A stretch of DNA of 64,000 nucleotides. Source: Lucinisca nassula. Its lineage: Eukaryota; Mollusca; Bivalvia; Lucinida; Lucinidae. The translations under genes were made by a program, and so were the position numbers. Positions 28,201 to 40,200 of the stretch are shown here, one piece after another. Numbering within the stretch: position 1 is the first letter of the stretch; every line of letters begins with the position of its first letter. Under the pieces are notes generated by a model. It had not been told where the DNA came from and did no database searches. It worked only from the letters and a program-made list of their open reading frames with translations. Location: positions 129,391,027-129,455,026 of the forward strand of contig OY757013.1 in the NCBI GenBank assembly GCA_963580285.1, written 5' to 3'.

Positions 28201-31200
28201 CGATCAAGCTGAATCTTGATATATAGATCATGATGTGGAGCAGCGCATATTGTTTCGTAAATATTAACATGGCTATTCCCCTTCAAAAATTTCTGTAAAT
28301 GTTTTGTTTCTTGCTAACTCTTCAAACAGTTAACACTAGACCAAACTGAAACTTGATATATAGTTTGACCATGATGTGGAGCAGCACATGTTGTTTCGGG
28401 GTGAATGTCCACCAAAATATTTATACGATTTATGCGGCTTTGAAAATTGATGTGAACATCTAGATATCGGCCAAATTCTCCTATAATTTAGATTCGATCA
28501 ATTTGAAACTTGATATATAGTTGGACCATAATATGCAGCAGTGTATATTGTTTTCAGGTTGCAATGTTATGCCCTTTGAAATTCCTGTAAACATTTCGTT
28601 TCCGACTAAATCCTACAGGAATTAACATTCGATCAAGCTGAAAGTTGATATATAGTTAGACCATGTTCTAACGCATATTGTTTCGGGTCTACTGTCCACG
28701 AAATATGTCAGAATTATGTCCCTGTGAAAATTTCCGTAATTGTTTGGTTTCGGGCAAACTCCTTCAAACTTTATTCAAAGTGACACCATTCTGTATAGCA
28801 GTGCATATTATTTCTAGGTTAGAGTCCACCAAATATTAGCAGGGTTAAGCTTCACAGAGAATTAATGTAAACGTTTCGTTTCAAGTTAACCACTCCTACT
28901 TTTACATCCCGTCCATCTGAAACTTGCTTTATAGTTAGACCATGATGTGAAGCAGTGCACATTGTTTCAAGTACGCAGTTCACTAAATATTAACAGAGTT
29001 AATCTCCTTTGAAAAATTCTGTAAACGTTTTTTTTTTTTCATTTCCAACTAACTCCTCCTACAATTTACATCTGACCAAGCTGGAACATCTTGATTTATT
29101 GTAACACATACTATTATGAGGTTACAGTCCTCCATATATCAGCAGTAATGGCCCTTTGAATATTTCATTAGCAACCCTTTCTATAGTTTATATAAGGTCA
29201 AGCTGAAACATTGTAAAAAGATACACCATGATGTGGAGCAGCATATACCATTTTGAGATAAAAATCCACAAACTAACCCCCCATTCTATATGTCAGTAAA
29301 TGTGTTACAGTGGATTTCTTTAATGCCCCGCTCGTGGAGCTCTTATTAAAAGTTAATTTATAGTAAAACTAATTTTGGCAGTAATTCACAGTCTGTTCGT
29401 TATCGACTGGTTATTTAAAAGTGCTAGCAGATTATTGTCAGAAAGCTGTTATGTTACAAGGGTTTTGTCCTGAGATCGGACCTCCATAGCAGGTGAGTAT
29501 CATTATGTCTGACGTCAAATCGTTGTTTAATCCTCACACAGAGTCATGATTGCCTTAATTATAGTTGCTTTGTTCTGAAGGTGGCTGGCGAGACGCACTT
29601 TTGAGTTTCATTCCACAAGGCTTGCTATTGTGTCGGTAGTTAACTATCAGTAGTGATCCCTCAGCAGGGTTTTCTGTGCTAGACAGCCGTTCCATTGCAG
29701 TTCTTCCATGTTTATTGCGTGTTGGATACATATGGGGCAATTTGTTCAAAATTAACGGCGTCGTTTGTTAACATATCGTTAAAACTCCTAGAATAGTTGA
29801 CAATATGACCACTAACGAGCTCGTTAGGCTAACGATGCTTTCAACAACTGGGCCCTGATTTTGCAGTTTGGGGTCTATTGACGACTCAAAAGTTTTAAAG
29901 CGCAGTGAGCCTTTGAATACCGAAGTCCCCGTGACAATTGGTAAATCCATGTAACGGTTATTAATGTAAAATATCTGCGCTTTTCTCATGGATTCGTAAG
30001 AGGGCTATCTGTAGAGCCTGAAGTGGAATCATGGTTTGGTGTTGGCAAACAGGTTGGGCTTGGCAAACAGTGAATTCCCAGATATATCTAGGTCAAAACT
30101 GTTTGCTTATAATACAGGAATATAAGGCTTAAACGAAACTGACCTCCTTCATATAGAGGAGCTTACATGAGTGTTCATGTATTATTGCATTTATTAAACG
30201 AGTTGAGGAAAAGGGATAAAATGCGAGGCTTTGCCGAGCATTTTACCCGTTTTCCTCAACGAGTTTAATAAATTTAATAATACATGAGCACGATTGCAAG
30301 ATTCTGTTTATCATATGACATTTAAAACGCATTTTATTCACGATTATTTACAAAAATGTCAATATTCTGCCATTAGTAAACGCAACGTCGTTAGGGACGT
30401 CGTACATGTAACGTTATGGGACGTATCTAGCTAATTCGCATATTTAATCCACTAGTGGATTATCGAAAATATTACATGGCGTTATTACACTCTCAGACGC
30501 GACGTCATATGATAAAACAATGTAAACCAGCTCACACTAGTGCTGTTAGTGCTTTGATTGTGTGTGGCGTTTACGCGCAGACTTTATTGTCTTCTGTAGG
30601 TGGCTAGAGATGGCTGTTTTCAGTAATGTTTGCTTTTTTGCTGAGTAAAGGGTTATTACAGTCTTTAGGCGACAACCGTTCTCGGTTCCTTATCCAATGG
30701 CTTGGCTGTTTCAGGTCAAACTAGCGTGTTTATTTCCTGTCGTTTATTTCATTCGCTTTGAGGTTATAGTGTGTTTTGACAGAACCATTCAATTCGTAGC
30801 AAAGATACTATATTACGTGTCAATTTGTAAATGACACATGGGCCCCGTCAAGCGATTTTGGTACTTTGCGAGCAGCGAAGGTTCAGGCGAGCCTGCGCAT
30901 CCGCGCAGTCACGCCAGAACCTTCGCTGCTCGCTCATACAAGCAGTGAATCAAGAGGAACCTTCAGACAGAAAGCCATATCCATGGCCCCTTTGAATGGA
31001 TGGGCATGCGCAGTTAAAATTTGTCATGACGGAATGCTCGAAGACACAAATTCGCTTGGCGGAGCTCACATTATTGTAGTTGAAAAGACAATTTCAGTTA
31101 AATATCCGAAAAGTCCGGAGTTGAAGTCCATCCACAACCCCTTGTACCTTTTATCATGACCGCCCGAAGGCAGTCTTTCCTTTGAATGCTTTGCGTTTTG

Positions 31201-34200
31201 CACTGGCTTTATTTGTTTCATTTGAAGTTTAACGTTCCCCTCAGCAGAATATAGATCATTTTGGAGACGTTGCTTCCGATTTTGTGGAACTTTTACTCGA
31301 CTTGAGATGAAATGTCACCTCCAGAATTGTCGCCCAATGAAACCACTAGGGGTTATATGCATGGACTAGAACTACGTTGCCTGAGCAGGCTAAGACCATT
31401 TAAGCGGTTTACCCGTAGTCGTGTGCGGTCTGTTGCAGCTCTGCATGGAAGCACTTTGCAACCCCATATATTTATCCATGCCCCTGAAGTGTTTTTAGCT
31501 CGCTTTACAAAAGTAAGTATTCGGTGCTGTTGCCATACTCCCGGTGTCAGTGCCAGTGTCGGCGTCGTCGGCGTAAGCGTCTGTGTCGGAGTTCGCATTT
31601 GGATAAAAGTTACCTGCAAGGTCTTTGTTTTGATATTTTATAAATTTATGTATACAAATCAAATCAACAACAGAAAAAATGACAACATTTTACATATTTT
31701 GTTTTACTCAATTTCTCATTTTTTTGTGTGGGGGGAGGTGGCTAATATTTGGAAGTTTGTTAGTTCCTCTTTATTACCTCCATTTGTGTCCTTGGTTAAA
31801 GTTTACCTGCAAGCTCTATGATACAGAGGATATATCGAGTGTTGGACTCTGAACCAGAGAGTCGTGAGTAAAAATCCTGGTAGAGTATTTTTATGTAGTT
31901 GCTCTTCCTGGAAACACATAAACAGTTCTTATTACTTGCAAGTTTGTTGATTTTTTGTCAAATATTAATTTCGTCCATTACAATGCAAAGGCTTGAGGAC
32001 CGGACTACTTGTTCATTTGTTCTTAGGGGTTCCGTTTGATTCTTTTTCACTTGCCGCGGTCTGTTTAGCTTTTGCATACAAAAATGGCTTTTGGGGGCAA
32101 AACATGCAAACTGGAATTGCATTTCTTATCTAAAAAAATAAATGATAATAATAAACTTGAAACGAGATTTCTTGTTCAGTTGTTTATCTGTCTGGTTCTC
32201 TGTAGTCTGCTAGGCTCTTTTGAAAGCAGTGTCATTTTTGGGCAAAAACTGCGTAATTGAAATTTCATTTTTGAAAACTTGCCCTCATTCGCCCCGTAGG
32301 CTAGCTGTGTTGTCTACTGACAACTCTTGTTGCATGTGTGTCTTCATGTCCCTAAGCATATCTTCCCTTTATTATGTTAGAAAAGAGGTAACGAAGACTT
32401 AAATTTAATTTTAATGATTCATCTGCTGTAACTGGCAATGACCAATCTTAATCAAAATTTATGTGAGAAATGCTACAGTTTGTTTTTAGATGGCAACTAA
32501 TTCTAGCTCTAAACTCCCTGTTGCAGACAGCGCAAGAAGAGAGGTCAGTGGACGCTGTCTTAGCTCTGTCGTTGCAATGGGCTCTTTTCTGCTTGGTTTC
32601 GCTGATTCTTTTCGTTTTGTCTCATATTTAATACCTTGCCTTATTATTATCTTTGTCTTCACTTCTATGTAGCCACTGTGCACAGTCCTGACCAATTTTT
32701 CCCTCGACCCTGCTGATATGTTGAGGTTCCTTAGGGAGGCTTTGAGAGTATCCTTGATTCGCTTCTTCTGACCACCCTTTGAGCTTTAGCCATTATCTGG
32801 TCAGAAAATGTCACCCAGGAAAGGCCACAATCCAAGAACACAGCCGTCTCAATATGTTCTTTAAAAGGGTTATCAAGTCGCCTATAGAAAGTGACACGGA
32901 GGCACATTCAAAAACAGATGAAACATAACAGTTAAGACACTGCAAAAGAACGACCGTCTTGGGACGGTCAGTAGTAAAACTACTGGGGGTGGGGCTTCAA
33001 CTCCGGAGTTTAGGAAATTTCAACCCTCGCCCGCAGTTCCAGTACAGTATCAAACACAATGACAATAACACATTGATCGCATGTAGGCTTTTTTTGTTTG
33101 TCTTTGAGTGTTTGTATCGTTTATATTATTTTGATTTGGATAGCCGGTTGACCATTTTGTAGGAAAGTTACTGTCCTTTTGGCTTTCCGCTGTTGGTGTT
33201 TCCTTTGGGTCTGTTGTTTCATGTTTGTGGTTCTGTCCATTTGGTGTCTCTGATGGGAGCTGCGGGTTAATTGCACTTCTATTTCTAGCTCAACAGCTAG
33301 TTCTCAAACGTTCCTCAGGCATTCTGATATCATAGTCTGTCCATCTTAAACGTACAAGTTTAAGTGTAGTTTCCATTTACAGTCGAACTTCAATGGCTCG
33401 AACACCTTTGGGACCTCGAAAATCTGTTCGAGACAGGGGTAGTTCGAGCCACTGAGGGTGACTGCCAGGAGACATAACGAGATACTTTGAGACATCTTTT
33501 CGGTGTTCTATAATGAAAATGTATGCTATGTGAACTCATTAGAATCGCCTCATCGAGGCGATTCTAATGAGTACACAGAGCATATGTTTGCAAGTTAAAA
33601 GACTAATATATCCTTAATTATCCCCCACTATTTCTTATGTAGAGGATTTCGCTAGGGGTTCAAGAACGGGTTCGACACATCCATGGTAAATGAGCCATCG
33701 GTGATCTAGCCATCGAAGTTCTGCTGTACTTGGCTTTTGGGATCAATGATTCCATGGTGGATTATTTAACACATTTGAGGGTCATTGATGAGGCCTAATT
33801 TGCCGAAATTGCTAGTCTGGCCCAGAAAAACTAGTACACGCCATTCTCTTCAGTTTTGTTGTGTATCATTTGTTTCCAAATGATAATACTTTCAAAGAAC
33901 ATATTTGACGTCGCTACAGCTGGTGTTAAGGGAATGTGTTGCGACGGTAAACGTCTCTGCACTCCATCAAAGTATAGTTTATGTTTTCTTGTTCTTTGGG
34001 TTGATTGATTCCATTCTGGAATTTGGAAAATATATGAGGGTCACTTAAGAGGCCATATTGGTCGATACTAGCCAGTCTGGCCCAGAAAAAAACTTGTACT
34101 CCATATTTGTATTTCTGCTTCAAAGGATGAACCTTTCATAGGACATATTAGAAGAATATGTACAACCTCTCTCTGCCATTTTCATGACTTTAATGACTGG

Positions 34201-37200
34201 CATCCTGTCTTGTCACATGGTCTTTAAAAGGTTTCTAAGCCAGCATGTATGGAAGTGTTTCAGTCTTTTGGTAAGCTGTTGGAAACAATTCTTTGTTCTA
34301 ATTATAGTATTGGCAGCACCGCGGCTCTGTAGACTTTCAGCTTTTTTGTCAGATCTAATTTCCCTTCGATCCCAAACACTACCATGACCAACCAATGCAC
34401 TTGTTTTTGCATTGATAGTCGCAGATAAGGAGGACGAAGGTTTGGATTCCGTAAAACCGGTTTACATCCCCGGGAATTATTATTTTTGGTGTGGTTTGAT
34501 TTGTTTCGATATTCGGTGCTGTTCATTTTTGTATGTTTTCATTTTCATTACGATTACACACCCGTATGACATAGTGCATTTTTGCACATCTCCAGAATGG
34601 CTACTTTTCTGATGAAAATCTGTGAATTTTTCTCATAAATACTAAAAACATAGGTTGTGGGTGCTCGTTAGAACCGCCTCATTGAGGCGGTTCTATCGAG
34701 TACCCAAAACCTATGGCTTGGAGTAAAAATAAGAAAAATAATGTTTACCCCCTTAAACCCTAGTTTTCTCTATATAAAGTGGGGTTTCAGGGGTGTTCAT
34801 TTCACGGGCTTGTTCACGTGAAAAACTTCTGTGTGTCCACAGTACTAAGTTTAGTAAATATAACCGAGTTGCCAACTATTTGGGAAGAGCTGCTGACTCG
34901 GTTTGTCGCCTGTGATTTTTGTTGTTTGTTAATTTGCTTGTTTGGTTGTTTTGGAGTATTACGGCCCAGTCAACACTATCTTAGGTCATTTTTGAACCGG
35001 CCAGTTAACCTATCCACACTTTTTTTGGAAAGCTTATACGTAAGCAGTTAACCAGTCAGTGCACATTCTTTCGCCAGAAACTGACAACTGCTCTTCTTGA
35101 ATCAGCGGAGGGGAGAGAATGACCGTAGAAAAGATTTCATATCAATCTCCACGAAAGAATATTGCCTACCCCGGCAGGTATCGAACCCGCGTTCCCCTGA
35201 TCACCAGTCAGACGCGCATCCGATTGAGCTACCGGAGCCGGCTTGTGGGAAAGTGACTGTCCTTTTGGCTTTCCGCTAGTGATGTTTCCATAAGTTATAA
35301 TTGCTTCATGTTTGTGTTTCTTTCCCTTGGTGTCTCTGTTGGGAGCTGTGGGTTAATTGTATCGATTCCTGATCATTGCCTTCACTTATATTTTGTTGTT
35401 TGTCAAGATTTCCCTTTTGATGTTTGGGATAGGTTTAGTCAAGCTCTCATTATTGTTTGTGGTTCGTTTATTACCTGTTTTGTTCTCTTCATTGTTAGTT
35501 ACTCTTCCTCTTTGTGCCATCCGTCGGCTGTAATATTTGATCGTTGGTGCCATCCGTCGGCTGTAATATTTGATCGTTGGTGCCATCCATCGGCTGTAAT
35601 ATTTGCTCGTTTGTGCAATCCGTCGACTGTAATATTTGATCTTTGGTGCCATCCGTCGGCTGTAATTTGATTGCTGCTTTTCCTGTACATCTGTTACTGT
35701 ATGTTTTGCTTCATCACAGTCTTTTCTTTAACCCTTGTTTGTACCAAATGGAATCTTCCACCTTATATATGGCAGGAGTCCATTTCAAAATTTAGGGGTG
35801 TCAGGTTGTGTTTTCTTCAAAATTTATTTGGCAAATGGCTGATTTTGCAAATAGTGCAGGCCAAGATCAGACGCCGCAGAATGCGTCATCTGATGTTGGC
35901 CTGCCCTATTTGCCAGGGTATCCGTTTTGGGGTTCTGATACTAAATGGGTTAATTGTTGCACGTGATGACACGATGAGCTAGGAGCTCTCCATGCGAGAC
36001 TAACAGCCAACTACTTTGCTTAAAGCCCCCGCCCATCGGGGCTTGAAGTAATAGATGGTCTGCATGATGCTTCCACTAAGAGCTGAAATCCGACCGCACA
36101 CGAGTACTGGTAAACCGCTTAGACGACCTATGCCTGCCAGGCAAAGCGGTGCGAGTTGGACCGACCATGCTTTTAAACTCGATTGGTTTCAATGGGCGAC
36201 AGGGCTTGATATGTCATTTCGTCTCAATGTCGGGTAAAAGTCCCACAAAATAGGAAGCGACGTCTCCAAAATGACCTATACAGTGTTGACACGGACGTTA
36301 AACCTCAAATCAAACAAAACAAACCCGCGGTGGAAGATGAGGCTGAAGGTTGGGGCCTGTTAAACCGGCAATTATTACTGACCGTCCCAAGGCGGTACTT
36401 CCGCTGCGGTTTCATTTGTTTTATATTTAGTTTAGAAAAGGAATCTGAGTTGGCACCTGTTTGGAATAAGCTGCTTATTCGGCTTGCCGCCTGTGATTTG
36501 TTGTTTTGTTAAAATGTGTTTTACCGTCATCCTCTTTGATGTTTGGGATCGGCTTTTGATTGTGATTCTCGTCCTAAAGTATCTGTTATTTTCGTCATCA
36601 ATTTGTACGGCTTTTTGATTGGCCCTCGTCCTCGGGGCTTGGAGAAATAAATTGGGCTGCATAATGCTTCCACGCAGAGCTGCAACCGCACATTAGACGG
36701 TCTATGCCAGCCCGGTCAAAGTGTTGTTAGGCGTCGAACCGTCCATGCATATAAATTAATTTGGTTTCATTGGGCGGCAAGGCTTGAGATGTCATTTCAT
36801 CATAATTCATAAGTATCAAAAAATTATAAGCAACGTCTCCAAATGACCTAAATAGTGTAGACGAGGACGTCAAACACAAAACAAACGAATCTTTGACAAT
36901 GTCCTTCCAAGGCAGGTGACCTTACTTACAACTTGCAATAGGGCTTATTTTTGATTTTTATTTATCCGGAAATTGCTAACTTTAAAACTTGTTCACCTAG
37001 TCCTCTGAAATTTCATACATTTTGTGACCTGTATAAAACTAAGAAATACTGAAAAATTTGAAGTTGAAATCTACGCATACCGGAGTTACAGCCACTCAAA
37101 AATATATTGAATATATAACAAAATGCATAGCTTGTACCTAGATAGTACAAATGAGCAATTTTATCATACTTTATACTGATGGGGTCCCTGTATGAAAATG

Positions 37201-40200
37201 CATTGCGTTCATATTTCTTACCTAAATGTGTTGATATTTGACAGGCACACGCCTGAATATTATACCTATACAATGGTGCTATTACATTTATGATGTGGTT
37301 TATGCAAATACTAACATTTTTCTTCCAAATGACCATATCTGGAAATAGCAAAATGTAAACCGTCATATTTCCAAATCCCATGCAGATATTTTATTCTAAT
37401 TTTTAGGATTTTCTTAACGTGTTGATTACTTACAAGTGATAACAGACTGAAAGCCCAATTTGTGAAGGTCACAAATTTTGCATTTTCCTGAGTAGGTAGG
37501 CTTCTTGTTAGGTTTGCCAGGTGCTGGCTGATATACCACCTCTGCAGTCTTGTTGCTGATTGTGATGACACGGATCAGAAAACTCGTGCAAGAACAGCAT
37601 TGCATACAAGCTACTAAAGAACAGTGCAACGAATCAAAGATTTTCATGAATTACACTTGCTATTTGCATCCAAGGATATGGCCCTGAAAACTTACGTTGG
37701 ACATTCATTCTTGTATATTCGTCTTGTTTCCTAAGACAACCTTATAGCTTAATAATAGGATAATACAACCGTAAAATACATTATGCAAAGAGCCACGAAA
37801 CTCAGTACTACATTATAAGCTATTTATATTATTCAGATGCTTACAAACCTGAATCGTAAGATCCTCCTCATTTTTATATTATAATTTTATCAATCAAGTA
37901 ATTTCGTATTGGCCCAGTAATAGGTTCGAGGCTGCTGTATTGGTCTGAGGCCGAAGGCCGAAGCCAATACAGCTGACCGAGGAACTGTAACTTGGCCAAT
38001 ACAAAATTACTCGATTGATAACAATTTTATTAATTAACGCAATTAAAAAAGATGATTTCTGATTGATGAACTCCGGTTAAAATTGTTTGACCTGGTGTAA
38101 TATGGGATAGTCAATTAATAAAGCGTAGTAAAGAAACTTACACAATTTACGCACAGCTCCGTTAATTTCTTCGTACATCATAGCTGTTCATCGTGCGATA
38201 GGGTTTCATTTAGTAGAGGGAAAACAATATTATAGCCGTTCATGCCCATACAATTAGATAGCTGTCTTAGCTAACAAGCAACTGTACTTATTCTCAGATG
38301 CATTACTTTTGTGATTTGGAAACGTAAGCAGCCTAACAACTTCATTAGTCAGTAGTAGACCTAGCTGGAGTAGACAATGTGATTGTATTATCACTTTTAT
38401 AACTATTATTTTCAACCTTAACCCCTTTTATTATCAAACCCGTACAGCTAGATATTCCTTGCTTCTGCCTAAAAGCTTAGCGCGGTTGGTGGAGGCATTG
38501 TGGATCCACAGTAGCTGGGCGAGTAGTCTGAAACTATATGGGTTCAAAATGTTTCGAAGGTTGTGTCTGAAATTAGCGATATAAAGTGCGGGCGACAGTG
38601 ATGCAAAACCGAAAAATCCCTTTGGCGTAGTATAAGATATAGAAGAAGAGCGCTGGCATAAACGCAAACGGCTCAGCGCTGAAGTTCAGTCATGAATCGG
38701 CTTTCAACATACCTGACATACAGACAAAAAATAGCATTTAACTGATAGAGCAAAACCAATTCTAGAAAACAAAGGCTATTTTTTTTTGCAGTTATAGTTG
38801 AAAACGAACAAAGAAAAGGGAAGTAATTAAATTATATCAGTAAACCTTTATCAGCAATGGTATGTGATTCAGAACTGAAACTGTGTCATGTCTATGAGTT
38901 CAGATAAGTAAGCAATCCACAACTGATACAAAATATAAATAACTTAATGAATAATGTTCGTAAGTTCGAAAATCAGATTTTATTACTGATGTTGTTAAAA
39001 CTTCAAACGTGATACTCATTTGAATAAAAGCAGATAAAATGAGAAAATATTGACCGCATCCACTATCCGAAAAAAATACCGACGTTGCACATAGTACACT
39101 ATTTAGCCACTAACCCCGTGTTTCTGCTATAAGGTCTGAAAATAATAAGTAGCGAAATGTTAAATTTATCTAAAAACTATATAAAACATACACACACTGT
39201 CAGAGCCAGTTTGTGTATGGAGATAACTTGGATAACTAAATTTATATCATTCCTTTAGGGACATAGGCAACTATAACAGGTGTCCATATATCGGTGATGC
39301 AAATTCATCTGTGGTGATTCATTGCAGATATTTACAGCAATAATAAAATGTTCTCTCAAGTGCCGACATAATAATGCTGATGATTACAGTTCCATAAGAC
39401 CGACGAATTCCGTTTATGATCTCTCTGAAACGGTCTACTTCTTGACTGAACGGTTAAATTCGATACTTTAGGTATTAACCAATTTAGTACCAGAAACCTC
39501 AAAACGGGTACCCTGGCAAACAGTGCAGGCCCAGATCAGACGCCACAGGACGCGGCGTCTGATCAGGGCCTACACTGTTTGCAAAACCTTCAGCCATTTT
39601 CCAAATCAATTTTGAAAAAAAAAACGCAACCTGACACCCCTAAATTTTGAAATGGACTCCTGCGATATATAAGGTGGAAGATTACATTTGGTACAAAAAG
39701 GGTTAACTGAATAGCGAAAAGACGACAGTTTGAAAAGAAAGAAAACAAATGCGTCACATGCAAACTATGCTCACTGGTCGCACTCTTTATATCGCTCTGA
39801 ACCGATTGCGTTTTGAGTTCTGATATTAATACTACGAAACTGTGGGTTCCCAATATAATGTATTGGCTTCCTGACACCTATCTCTTGTACACTAGGTTGC
39901 GAAATCGCCCCGCAAGCTATTTCAACTCGGATGGTGAGCTGTATGTGGTGGTTCTTCACTCTAATCATGATTTCTTCATACACTGCTAATTTGGCTGCCT
40001 TTTTAACCATCACAAAAATGGAGTCACCTATAGAAAGCGCAGACGACTTAGCAAAGCAGACACATATTAAATATGGTACGCTGAATTCGGGTTCTACAAA
40101 AGACTTTTTCAAGGTAAGAATTCTTAGGAATGTAAAGAATAAATGAATCATCATAGTACATTAAGAAATGCGAAATGCTGTCTTTTGTTCGCATGTAGGA

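Larger units (their letters stand above)
36890..39470 (+). other. Intron 6 last part: mostly unique sequence
   Basis: Apart from the Cys-motif segment and one foldback at 37915-38020, no known repeat is seen in the 2.6 kb before exon 7a. By contrast with the rest of the intron it is nearly free of mobile elements. Confidence 0.5.

Noticed and set aside
31312..31821. 169-residue open frame
   Set aside because: It overlaps an inverted SINE family B copy and a dispersed GTCGGCGTC repeat; no protein similarity recognised.
14919..35242. tRNA genes suggested by A and B box sequences
   Set aside because: All four belong to ~300-base SINE copies with a shared body and tail; the heads are damaged in at least two.
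35308..35670. 120-residue open frame with repeated [11 protein letters not shown]
   Set aside because: It spans an RT-element tail and a 33-bp minisatellite, and has no independent support as a gene.
37013..37381. 122-residue minus-strand frame ([13 protein letters not shown]...)
   Set aside because: AT-rich, composition like non-coding DNA, no recognised domain. Could be the 3' UTR of a decayed element, but not supportable.
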